Part shown: one piece after another, positions 31,923 to 41,313 of the stretch
How the letters are laid out: each line of letters starts with the position of its first letter
Position numbering within the stretch: the stretch's first letter is position 1
Origin: Zychaea mexicana
Taxonomy: Eukaryota > Mucoromycota > Mucoromycetes > Mucorales > Lichtheimiaceae
Direction: 5' to 3'
Assembly (NCBI RefSeq): GCF_025766255.1
Contig: NW_026516690.1
Location: 62,001-126,000, forward strand
DNA length: 64,000 nucleotides
Made by a program: the position numbers and the translations under genes
Notes under the pieces: model-generated
What the model was told of the DNA's origin: nothing
Database searches by the model: none
The model's input: the letters and a program-made list of their open reading frames with translations, nothing else

Positions 31923-34703
31923 ATGGCGACAACGGCAACAACTACCTCGACACAACCACCTCCATTTGTACATTACTATTGCGCTTGCCCCGATCTAAGT
32001 GCCAACAACAGTGCACCCCATCAGGATCTACGTCGGTCACCGGAAACAACTGCAACGAAAAAGGACACGGAATCTTTGGACGACAAGAGTAGTATTACCA
32101 CCACTACTACTACACCTACAAGCAGTACGAATAGTCTGTCTCACCAGCAACAACACCTTTTAGGAGATCGCAATAACAACAACACCATTAATATTGTTGC
32201 ATCCGCTACTGGACGACACTTACTCTCAACGCAAGCTTCTAATTACCTATACCCACTATCACGACTTTATTTCTGTGAAGATTGTCACCAAATCCGTTGT
32301 CCATCGTGTGTCCAAGATGAGATTGTCTCGTATTACTGTCCCAACTGTCTATTCGAGGTATGTGTGCTCCGTGTGTGTCTATACGTAAACAAGGGGGCAG
32401 GATATCTCACACTTACGCATACCTTTCTTTTCGAACATTTCAAAATCTGATAGGTGCCGACAGCGAGTGTGAAGAGTGAAAAGAACAGGTAAAACACTGG
32501 GTCTGTGGGATGATTGGAAAGGGTACTACACATACGCGCGCAAAAGGGTGTTAGGGTGGAACGCACAGGGCGCGCGCGCGCGCGCGCTCCCGCTCACTCG
32601 CGTATAGAGTACCTGACACCATGCCTTATCTCGCTCGCTCAATTCCCCCCCCCAAAAAAAAAAAACAAAATAGATGTGCACGCAATTGCTTCCAATGCCC
32701 CATATGTCAAAATACCCTGTCAGTAGTTGCAGCACAAGAAGCAACGCCATCCAGCACACCTGCGTCTGCTGGACCCTATTTCCTGTCATGCAACGTCTGC
32801 CGTTGGAATTCAAAAGAGATTGACATGACGTTTGAAAAACCTACCAGTCTTGCATGTACGTCGTTGTTCATTATTTTTTTTCATTCTGTTTTTGCGTGCA
32901 CGTATATTGGGTTCTGTTATTATCAGTCTATCAGGATCGTATCAATAACAAGTGTTGCTCTATATATATACACACACACACACACACATACAGTGCAATT
33001 GCAAAAGACCGAGGAAACTTTGCCGGATGCCAAGGAATTCGATAACTTGAAAGATCATTTGGAAAAGCATTTGCGTTTGAACGTACCACCAACATTACCA
33101 ACGAGTTTCCTGTCATTTTCAAGCTCAGGTGCATTCAGTAAGATGATGGGCAGTCATTTGCATCACGACGCTCAGTCGCAGCAAGGAAAACTCGACGATC
33201 TTGGTGCATATGAACCTAGTGTCCATGTCCCAGATGACGATGCTAAGCTTGTGGATCATCTCATGTCTTTGCGGAGTGTGGATCAAGGTGTGTATTGAGT
33301 GCATGAATCGAGCAGGAGGGAAAACGTATTTGATATGAACACTTTCTTTTCTCAATGTATATTGCTCTGTGTGTGTGAGAGCAGTTTCGACCTTATCACA
33401 ACGGTTTAGTCAGCTGCACGATCAACCTTATCAACTCAGGTAAAAAGATGGAGGAATCCATATGGGCTACATGTGTGCGCATAGAGTATCCTTTCGATAT
33501 CCGTCTAAACTTTTTTTATTTTTTACAACAACACACGGTGAACAGCCAAATACACCCTCAACGTATTCATCTTTGCATAAAGCGATCAAAGCGATGTCGA
33601 ACGTGCAGGCACATTTTGATCAAACCGGAACAGAAAGCTCAAGCAACACGATTTAAAATCAAGCTAGTGGCCATGTAAGTGTATTAAATTCTGGGTATAT
33701 TATATATACTATTTGTTTCTTGTCTCCCTTTCTCTTCCCCCCCCCAAACACACTATTAATATATACACACGACGATACGAGTAATACGTTGACAATTAAT
33801 TATCTTGCTTTTCTCTCTTATGGACATTCTTTACTATAGGAATTATATCCCCACTATTAGCATCGTCAAGTTACCCAGGAAAACATGGCCTCTGCAGCAA
33901 GGCATCCCCACACAGTTCGTTTTAAAATTCACAAACCCACTTTATGAAGAAATGAGCATCACGTTAGCAACACCTCAAATGCAAGAAACACCAGGGTCAA
34001 AGGAGGGTGCTACTACCGCTACTGCTACTGAGCAACAACAACAGCAGCAGCAACAGCACGGGGACGAAGCGCAGATCCGAGGCAAGGTGAGTGACATCCT
34101 CCTCTTTGATTTCCCTGCCCCTCATGACCCTTTGACTTATCGAACCCTTTTCTTTGTACCTATGTAAAACTCGGATTCAGGTGACCTTGCTTTCTCCTCA
34201 TTTCACTGTGGGTGCATATAATGAAACGATCGAATATGACGACGAGATGTACCCTACAGGGTCCAATATGCGCGGACGATCTGCATTCGGCGGTGGGGGT
34301 TTATCATCCTCTTGGGCGGATGGTGTCCATGAAAAGAGAAACAATTACACCAGTATCATTGTAGAAGTGATTCCTGAGAAAACCGGTGAATTCACGGTAT
34401 ATTTCTTATCTCTTCAGCCTATTATAATCCACCTTCATTTTTAAAAAGAAACTAATGGTTGCTACTGTTGTCTTTTAACTCTAGTTCCCCTTGCTGGTAA
34501 CCTATAATTACAAATCAGACGAAGACCGTATGGACGTTTCGTCAGGCGATATTGATGAAGAGGATATTGAGGACGTGGATGCAGACGATGTTTCATCCAG
34601 AAAGGCCAATTCATCCATGCGATTAGATGATGATAGGATCAAGAGTTACTCGTTTTGGTGTCTAATTGGTTTAGGACAAGTCACCAGTGCAGAATCGATA
34701 TAA
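31923..34703 (+). CDS. DCTN4: Dynactin subunit 4 (p62)
   Basis: Pointed-end subunit of dynactin, the dynein activator that links cargo to microtubule transport. Nine exons join in phase: 31923-32357, 32454-32488, 32674-32855, 32994-33287, 33385-33439, 33546-33674, 33840-34086, 34181-34396 and 34485-34703, giving 603 residues. The conserved zinc-binding N-terminal region reads LYFCEDCHQIRCPSCVQDEI, SYYCPNCLFEVPTAS and ARNCFQCPICQNTLSVVA. Then come TFEKPTSLA, IHPQRIHLCIKRSKRCRTC and KLVAMNYIPTISIVKLPRKT, which follow metazoan p62 in order. Fungal-specific Thr/Gln-rich stretches are inserted near residues 40-95 and before the eighth exon. The C-terminus ends after an acidic segment. Intron 2 contains a (CG)n tract, and intron 3 ends in a CA repeat right at the acceptor. 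Confidence 0.95.
32570..32587. repeat. (CG)n tract in DCTN4 intron 2
   Basis: Alternating GC for 18 bases. Such tracts can adopt Z-DNA under supercoiling. It lies between the second and third exons of dynactin p62. Confidence 0.9.
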
Positions 34704-34937
34704 ATCATCCTTTCTTTAATATATATATGATATTCATTTTTATACACAATATTTATATATGTAATGCTCATCGCTTTGTTTAAAAAAAAAGAAATAGTTG
34801 TAGTTTTGTTTTGGGACGAAGAGGATTAAGTGGAGATACAGAGTGATTTGAATGACGGAGAAGATAAATTGGGGTATTGGAAGTTGTATCCGGCGTTGTA
34901 ATGCAAAACGTCGTTTTATGATGTGTCGGTTCGTTCG

Positions 34938-35401
34938 TTATCCAAGAAGAAGTTCATATACAATGACAATTACGTTTATAGCTATCAGTGGGACTATGTA
35001 TCGTTCGCAGTAAGATCAGTTTAAGAAACACCTTTTTGATGCTATTACCCTCCCCCCCCCTTTTCTCGTCCCTTGTTTTCTTCCTTTCCCCCCAAATAAC
35101 ATGTATATATAACGTACTTCTCATCAACGTTCGCACTGCCGAAATCAAGTTGATAATCTTATATTTAACCGATTGTGATTGCTCAACTCCAAACCCAGGT
35201 TCGACTTGAGCGCTCCAGCCGACTGAATCAATGTTTTGTTTCAAAATCATAAGTAAAAGACGCGTCGTAATTATATATAAAAAGGCACAAAAAACTGCTG
35301 CTATACTTACTTCTAGCTAGAAATCGCTCTTCACTTAATACTGCAATTGCATTGATGAATAAAAGAACAGCGTAGAACAATTGGCCAAGACCCAGCGCCA
35401 T
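34938..35401 (-). CDS. YOS1: YOS1/IER3IP1 family ER-Golgi transport protein
   Basis: Small membrane protein needed for ER-to-Golgi vesicle transport with Yip1/Yif1. Three short exons on the minus strand (35311-35401, 35118-35222, 34938-34993) join in phase to 83 residues, close to the 82 of human IER3IP1. The N-terminal hydrophobic segment MALGLGQLFYAVLLFINAIA is followed by VLSEERFLA, the family signature. A middle region with GWSAQVEPGFG and INLISAVRTLMR leads to a second hydrophobic segment, IPLIAINVIVIVYELLLG, at the very end. The last intron is 124 bp and the first 88 bp. The start codon is only 38 bp from the target-site duplication of the adjacent LINE. Confidence 0.95.
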
Positions 35402-35438
35402 GATTTTGAATTATGGATCCACGATAACTGTTTTTAAG

Positions 35439-35455
35439 ATGAACCAAAGCTTTGT
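35439..35455. repeat. Left copy of LINE target-site duplication (17 bp)
   Basis: ATGAACCAAAGCTTTGT, identical to 41174-41190. It adjoins the LINE poly-A tail, seen on this strand as a run of T from 35456. Confidence 0.93.
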
Positions 35456-38400
35456 TTTTTTTTTTTTTTAGGCGCGCAACAAATTATTGCGTCGGTTTTT
35501 ATTTCAAGTCACGTGCATATTAAATATGAGAGGTGAGGAGAAGAAGCTAAGGAGCGTTTGACTAGTTGGCGATAGAAGGAAGATTTTCTTGAGTGCGGGT
35601 TAACAAAAGGGAATGGATTTGCGTTATAATGTTATCGGGAACGAAGGGAGAGTTGTTTAAAACAAAGCGCCAGTGGGCGTTCCAAAGACATTCTAATATA
35701 CAGCTGATAATTATATCTGAAGGGAGACGGGGAGCATTTTGGGGAAAATACAGGTGAAAGATGGCATTGTGTACAGCAGATTCTGTAACAGATTGTAATA
35801 GTAGGTCGGGCCATACGGAGCACCAGATCGACCATTTGCGAGGGCATTGGTACAGGAAATGAGACAAATCATCTTCATCTTGGTTACAAATTGGGCATAC
35901 AGCGGATGTGAATTCGGAGGGCATAATTGAATGTAGAGTTTTACGGCATGAAATCTTATTGTGAAGCGCTCGGTACCAAACATTTCTTGCCGTTGGCGAT
36001 ATCTTCAATCGCCAGAAGGTATCCCATTGGCTAGGTGTTAAGATCGTGTTTTCCCGGGCTTCGACGTGTATAGACTTGTCGATGATTGCTTGTCTGAGTT
36101 CTTTTGCTGTGATCGTGGTCAATTGTTTATCTTGGACCTTGCACCATGCTCCCAGATCGACCGCCTTATGTTCACGGATAGCGGGATCAATAGAGTTGTG
36201 AAGAAGATGCCTCGGGATCAAAGTCTGAAACACCGCTGGATGGAATCCCAACTCACCCAAGTCCAAGAAGCGAACCAGTAGACCCAAAAGGCGCGGGTAA
36301 ATCAAGAATTCCGTGGCGAGCCGTCTCCGTAAACAGCCCTTCGCTAAATCAAAGATGAACAAATCATCCATTAGGAGCCTGTGTTTGGCTATGCGTCGTA
36401 AGCATACGTCTAAGGTTTTGGTGAGCGGGCGCTGTGTCGGCGTCATGGCATCTAGGACGTGCAGTTGTAGAACTGTAGCGGTCGGTATGAGTTGGGATTG
36501 ATAGTCAACCGTAAAATTGTCTAAGGCCTTGCATAGCTGATTTGAGAAGCTGACGGGTTTACTCATTGAAGCGGTCCGAAGTCGGGGAAATAGGAGACAC
36601 ATATGTGGGTCCTGGTTTGGAGTCCATGTTGCCTGAGTATTAATTATCCACGAATGTATGAACGATCGCTGCTTGGTGTCATTACTAAACATAGGTTGGA
36701 TCCATCTGAGCTGGAGTGCTGATTGTTGTGCTTCCGGGACTAATATTGCAAGGCCCCCTTGTTTGCGAGGTGGTGCCAGTCGGTGAAATGCAATCTTGGG
36801 AAACATCTTTTTAGTCAAGAAGTCATGGCAAATGCTGCGAACTTTCTTCTGGAACGCTTGAGGGACCGCGCAAACTCGTAAGACGTGCCAAAGTGATGAT
36901 AAAATCAGCACATTCAGAATTGTCGCTCGACCGCGAATCGAGAGTGACCGATGCGCATGGATGTTGCAGGCTGATTTGATCTTGCCTAGAAGTTTGTCCA
37001 GGAAGCCATCCCGTTGCTGCGGCGATTGATACAAAGGATATCCGAGATATACCAAGGCTTGATGGGCTCGTCGATCGAACCATGATCTAATGCCCATTCC
37101 CTCCAAACACGAGCGCAAAGTGGATGACGACTTGCCAGATAGCGATATGGCGTGCGTTTTGTCCATATTGACCTTGGCGTTTGATGCTCTGGAGTAGGTG
37201 TCTAAGTGGTGGCGGACTTGTTGCAAATCTGATTCATTATGAATGAAAACAAAGCAGTCATCGGCGTAGGCTAGAACCTTTAGTTTAGTTGGAGACGGTG
37301 TGACTGGGGTAAGAGCTTTACTTGCTGCCATCGATATATCATATCCGTGTAATTGTTCATCGTTGAGGATGCGGACCAAGAAAGGCTCTAAGGCCAGATT
37401 GAACAAAATAGGCGAGAGAGGGTCTCCTTGTCGAACGCCACGTTGTTGTTTAAATGCTGGAGACAAGGACCCGTTAATGTTGATTCGTAGATTGCTGCCG
37501 AAGAAAAGAGTCTTGATAGAAGAGATGATCTTTGCTGGGAATCCCCATTTGCTAAGACAACATTCGAGATATTCTGGATGAACGCGGTCGTACGCTTTTT
37601 CCATATCCAAAGATAAACCGACGTCATCGGCATTTACGCTGGCGGCATGGTCCATAGCAAGTCGTACAGCAAGCCCATTGTCTGCGATGTAGCGTCCGTG
37701 CACGAAACCCGTCTGATACTTGTTAATTAATGCATTACTAACACGGACTATTCGTGAGTTCATGATACGGGTAAATATTTTAGAGTCCGTGTTGATCAAT
37801 GCAATTGGACGCCAGTTTCGTAGTTGGGAGAGCTCCCCTTTCTTCGGAATGAGACAAATACATGTGTCTGACCATGATGCTGGAAATAGTGCCTGATGTA
37901 AAGCTGAATTGTAAATATCAACAGCCATTCTGCCATATAACGGGTGTTTGAAAATGGTAGACAACATGTTATAGGGCAGGCCGTCTAGTCCCGGACTGCT
38001 TCCTTTCGGTGCACGTTTGGTTGCGTCAAGTAACTCGTCGAGAGTCATGTCTTCTGTTAAGATGTCGCAAGAGTCTTGTGAGAGCACGCATGATGGCGGT
38101 AAATGGTCCAACAGGTCTGATATTGCTGCTGCATCAGTCGGTTCCGGTGAGTATAATTGTGAATAAAATGAACAGACTGCTTGATGCATATGATCAATCG
38201 AAGAGTCTACGATGCCTGTTACTGGATGTTCTAGCTGGAGGATGTTCCTTTGTGCCATTCGTTGTTGTGCTGTGCGTTTTAGATAGCCGGCCGATATTTC
38301 GCTACGCTCTCTCCAGCGGACATTAGCTTTGATAGCTAAAATTCTAGCGTGATCTTCTTGAATCTTGTTGAGCTCGGCGGTAATATCAACAAGGCGCTGA

Positions 38401-41173
38401 GGTCGACTTCCTGTTGTCTTGAAATGGCGCATCATCTTATTACGTTGACGAAGTAGGTGTTTTTCGCGATGGTCTTTTTTCTTGGCTAGATAACGTCCAT
38501 ATTGACGGCATTCCTCTTTCGCAATCTTTTTGACTTCATCCCAGGCCTCTTGTGGCGAGGCTATGTTGGCAATTCTTATATGTGCCGATGAGAGTGCTGA
38601 ATTCAGTTTTTCTTTAAACTGTACCGAGTTGACAATAAGTGGGTTGGCTCTCCATATGTCTTGGCCCTGCCGGATATTACTGGCCCGCATGCTGGTCACT
38701 ATCAATGCATGGTCCGTCCAGTTGCTATTCACATGGCGGACATCGGGTGCCGAACACAGCAGGGAGAGTGATGATGACGCAAATATATAATCAATTGACG
38801 ATGTGCCTCGTCCGTTGTAGAATGTCGTCGTGAGGTTATTGGATCCGTCCGACGGCAGCATCAGGTTGACAAAGTTTTCATTCAAGTGTGCGCACCACTC
38901 TTTTGGTGCTGCTTTCATGAATGATGAGTCGCGCTGCGCATATGAATAGTTGAAATCTCCAAGGATAAACAACCTATCACCATGCGGAATCATATTTTGC
39001 TGTTGCAGGATTGGAAGGAGTTCGAGACTATAAAAGTCTTTCCGATCCCTGTAGGCGGCAGGCGCGTAAAAATTGATAATGTTGAACGGTGGAAATTCAT
39101 TATTGATGTGTGTAACCGTCACCAACAATATCCGGCCGCTTTGCGACGCAAAGACATGTTGGATGTTGACAAGGGGAGAAAAGTTGATAATGGCACAGTG
39201 TTTACTCCATGAACTGTCGCGAGCACAGAACCGTTGTTGTAAAGTTTTGTTGTGTTCATCGTTATGAGTGCCCGTATCTTGAAGTGCCAGCAGGTGCAGG
39301 GCTTGGCGGCGTAGATGACGGATGAAGTGTTTTGTTTTGTTGGGGTTGTGTGGGTCATGTTTGACAAGATGTCGAACGTTTAACGAACCAATAGTGAGTG
39401 TCATTTTTTTGTTTTTGTTTTTTTTTTTTTTGGTTTGTTTTTGTGTTTTCTCTGTTTCTGAACTTCTTTGCTTTCCTTTTTTTTTTTTTTTTTAAAAATA
39501 AAAGGGAGGGGTTGATCTAATCAGAGGCCATAGTCTCCGCGGACGAGTGACCGGTGATCAAGTCGTTGGCGTGCTGTGGACCGCTGTCGGGGGACGTTGA
39601 CTCAGTGGCGTCGAATTTGTTGTCGTCGCTTGAGTCTTCACTTTGCTGCTGCTGGGGATTGTGCTTCGAGGCCGAGGCACCCGATGGTGTGCTGATAGGC
39701 GGCGTGTTCCGGTGCTCTTCAAGTGTGAAGGCGGAATCCGAATCTCCTGCTGCCGACGGAAGCGGTTGGGTAGCATCCTGGGTCAATGCATCCACTTCGT
39801 CCGAGCAGAGTATCATGTCTTCTGTTTCATCCTTATCAGTTTCATCGGAGGATGATTGAGATGATGATTCATCGTCTGTTGGGGGTGTGAATTCTTCGTC
39901 TGAGGTATCCGTGTTGTCGCTGAGCGGTTCTTCGGTGACCATGGGTACATGTTTAGGCTGGGAACTTCGACGTTTTGAGTTCCCTTTGGGTTGTTGCTTT
40001 GGTGTGGCCTCGTTGACCTTCGAGTGTAGCTGAGCCTGGTTTTCACGCTCTTGTTCACAATTCGGGTTTGGAATGGTAATCGTCGTTTTGTCCAAAGCTG
40101 ACTTCGAGTGAACATTATGAGAGCGATGATCAGATTGTGTATCACTTAAATGTTGAGCTGGTGGATGCGATTGTTGGGTTTTGGTCTTCTTTGGACCTTT
40201 GCTGGTTGTCGTCGACTTTATTGGCGATGCTGAACCAGTCGTCGTCTTTGGTTGTTTGCGCGGGAGTGCGTTGTGGGGATGATCGCATTCTCTCGCATAG
40301 TGACCGATCATTCCACAGTTGAAGCATTCTGGTTGAACGCGGCTTGGACATTGTTTCAGAGTGTGGTCTTGGGAGTGACAGTATCGGCAGTAATCACCCA
40401 TGGATTGCCAAGTAGCGTAAAAAGACCGTTCTCGGCCTTGCACGAGACCGAATTCGACCTTGTGGGTGAGGGGCTTGTACGACTCTGGGGTGGTGTTCTT
40501 AGATTTCATGAGCACTGCGTATCCTTTACCCTGGAACCAACCACCCTCTACAGAGCGGTATAATCCAAGTTGCAACACGTGTCCGAATTGGGTAAGTGTT
40601 TGGCGCAACAAGACCTCCAGCTCATACATTTTGACGCCTGTAGGCAGTTTTTCGAGTTGTACTTTGGTGAGATCGTGTTCCGGAGGGAGCGATCTTACAG
40701 CCGGGAAGTGAACATCACCGACGGTAACGCCCTTTTCCAGTGCCAGGTTGCAGATGTCTTCGTCTGCAAAAGTCATCTCATACAGGACTTGTTTCTTTTC
40801 GCGATGGTGGATGAGACCTATGGCCTCATCCCAGTTTTCAAACGTTTCTCGAGCTGCTCGGAAAAACGCGTCCTCTTTGACTGAGCGTGTCGACATATCA
40901 AAGAAAACACTGTATTCTTCCGTTCCTCGACGAAGTAAATGGGATGCGATTGGTTGACCGTCGGCTGCCATGCTGCCAAGTGTCATTTTTACATCTTCAG
41001 GGACGTATTCGTTAAGCTGGGTTATCAGACGACCTCGACTGATTTCCGGACGTTTTTGGGTAACTGCTTGAGCATACGTTCGTTTTGGATGTGTTGGTGG
41101 ATTTTCCTTGGGTTGGTTGGAGTCACCATCAGGAGTGACCCCAGGCACTTTTTGAAGGGAATCGGGAAGAGCC
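35456..41173 (-). mobile_element. Non-LTR retrotransposon (LINE, L1-like organisation)
   Basis: A 5.7-kb element on the minus strand with ORF1 (zinc-knuckle protein), ORF2 (endonuclease plus reverse transcriptase) and a terminal poly-A tail. It is bounded by perfect 17-bp target-site duplications at 35439-35455 and 41174-41190. Both ORFs are uninterrupted, so the insertion looks young. It lies in the divergent promoter between YOS1 and the SET-domain gene, which without it would be about 180 bp. The 5' end falls at the ORF1 start codon, so no element-specific 5' untranslated region is present. The copy may be slightly truncated at its 5' end. Confidence 0.95.
35562..39404 (-). CDS. LINE ORF2: APE endonuclease, reverse transcriptase, C-terminal zinc motif
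   Basis: Protein of 1280 residues, uninterrupted. The N-terminal apurinic-type endonuclease nicks target DNA: SLNVRHLV, FILGDFNYSYA, SSIDYIFASS and NWTDHALIV. The first metal-binding motif reads LALQDTGTH, with Asp where Glu is usual. The reverse transcriptase has CLIPKKGELSQLRNWRPIAL, GFVHGRYIADNG, LSLDMEKAYDRVHP, GVRQGDPLSPILFNLALEPF and the catalytic VLAYADDCFVF (about residue 710). A zf-RVT-type motif near the end reads CPICNQDEDDLSHFLYQCP (about residue 1170). No RNase H domain was seen. It performs target-primed reverse transcription of the element RNA. Confidence 0.95.
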   Translation of the reverse strand: MTLTIGSLNVRHLVKHDPHNPNKTKHFIRHLRRQALHLLALQDTGTHNDEHNKTLQQRFCARDSSWSKHCAIINFSPLVNIQHVFASQSGRILLVTVTHINNEFPPFNIINFYAPAAYRDRKDFYSLELLPILQQQNMIPHGDRLFILGDFNYSYAQRDSSFMKAAPKEWCAHLNENFVNLMLPSDGSNNLTTTFYNGRGTSSIDYIFASSSLSLLCSAPDVRHVNSNWTDHALIVTSMRASNIRQGQDIWRANPLIVNSVQFKEKLNSALSSAHIRIANIASPQEAWDEVKKIAKEECRQYGRYLAKKKDHREKHLLRQRNKMMRHFKTTGSRPQRLVDITAELNKIQEDHARILAIKANVRWRERSEISAGYLKRTAQQRMAQRNILQLEHPVTGIVDSSIDHMHQAVCSFYSQLYSPEPTDAAAISDLLDHLPPSCVLSQDSCDILTEDMTLDELLDATKRAPKGSSPGLDGLPYNMLSTIFKHPLYGRMAVDIYNSALHQALFPASWSDTCICLIPKKGELSQLRNWRPIALINTDSKIFTRIMNSRIVRVSNALINKYQTGFVHGRYIADNGLAVRLAMDHAASVNADDVGLSLDMEKAYDRVHPEYLECCLSKWGFPAKIISSIKTLFFGSNLRININGSLSPAFKQQRGVRQGDPLSPILFNLALEPFLVRILNDEQLHGYDISMAASKALTPVTPSPTKLKVLAYADDCFVFIHNESDLQQVRHHLDTYSRASNAKVNMDKTHAISLSGKSSSTLRSCLEGMGIRSWFDRRAHQALVYLGYPLYQSPQQRDGFLDKLLGKIKSACNIHAHRSLSIRGRATILNVLILSSLWHVLRVCAVPQAFQKKVRSICHDFLTKKMFPKIAFHRLAPPRKQGGLAILVPEAQQSALQLRWIQPMFSNDTKQRSFIHSWIINTQATWTPNQDPHMCLLFPRLRTASMSKPVSFSNQLCKALDNFTVDYQSQLIPTATVLQLHVLDAMTPTQRPLTKTLDVCLRRIAKHRLLMDDLFIFDLAKGCLRRRLATEFLIYPRLLGLLVRFLDLGELGFHPAVFQTLIPRHLLHNSIDPAIREHKAVDLGAWCKVQDKQLTTITAKELRQAIIDKSIHVEARENTILTPSQWDTFWRLKISPTARNVWYRALHNKISCRKTLHSIMPSEFTSAVCPICNQDEDDLSHFLYQCPRKWSIWCSVWPDLLLQSVTESAVHNAIFHLYFPQNAPRLPSDIIISCILECLWNAHWRFVLNNSPFVPDNIITQIHSLLLTRTQENLPSIAN

Positions 41174-41175
41174 AT
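39517..41175 (-). CDS. LINE ORF1: nucleic-acid-binding zinc-knuckle protein
   Basis: The element-specific start is MALPDSLQKVPGVTP at 41175, giving 552 residues. Its ATG uses two bases of the target-site duplication. The frame stays open a further 17 codons upstream into host flank (to an ATG at 41226), but those codons are not transposon sequence. The N-terminal half resembles the RNA-binding region of plant and fungal LINE gag-like proteins (VLYEMTFADEDICNLAL, GYAVLMKS). Two zinc knuckles follow: CRYCHSQDHTLKQC and CFNCGMIGHYAREC. The C-terminal third is Ser/Asp/Glu-rich and looks disordered. The spacer to ORF2 is 112 bp and A-rich on the coding strand. Confidence 0.9.
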   Translation of the reverse strand: MALPDSLQKVPGVTPDGDSNQPKENPPTHPKRTYAQAVTQKRPEISRGRLITQLNEYVPEDVKMTLGSMAADGQPIASHLLRRGTEEYSVFFDMSTRSVKEDAFFRAARETFENWDEAIGLIHHREKKQVLYEMTFADEDICNLALEKGVTVGDVHFPAVRSLPPEHDLTKVQLEKLPTGVKMYELEVLLRQTLTQFGHVLQLGLYRSVEGGWFQGKGYAVLMKSKNTTPESYKPLTHKVEFGLVQGRERSFYATWQSMGDYCRYCHSQDHTLKQCPSRVQPECFNCGMIGHYARECDHPHNALPRKQPKTTTGSASPIKSTTTSKGPKKTKTQQSHPPAQHLSDTQSDHRSHNVHSKSALDKTTITIPNPNCEQERENQAQLHSKVNEATPKQQPKGNSKRRSSQPKHVPMVTEEPLSDNTDTSDEEFTPPTDDESSSQSSSDETDKDETEDMILCSDEVDALTQDATQPLPSAAGDSDSAFTLEEHRNTPPISTPSGASASKHNPQQQQSEDSSDDNKFDATESTSPDSGPQHANDLITGHSSAETMASD

Positions 41176-41190
41176 GAACCAAAGCTTTGT
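41174..41190. repeat. Right copy of LINE target-site duplication (17 bp)
   Basis: The same 17 bases as 35439-35455. It marks the 5' end of the minus-strand LINE and the resumption of host promoter sequence upstream of the SET-domain gene. Confidence 0.93.
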
Positions 41191-41313
41191 ATGTACTTGG
41201 CACACAATGTAAGTGTCGCTGTTCATTCTCCGTCGTCGTTTCGTCGGTGTTGGAGATTTGAGAGAGAGCTAATTGTTATTTTACTACAACTTGACACCAA
41301 AAAAAAAAAAAAT

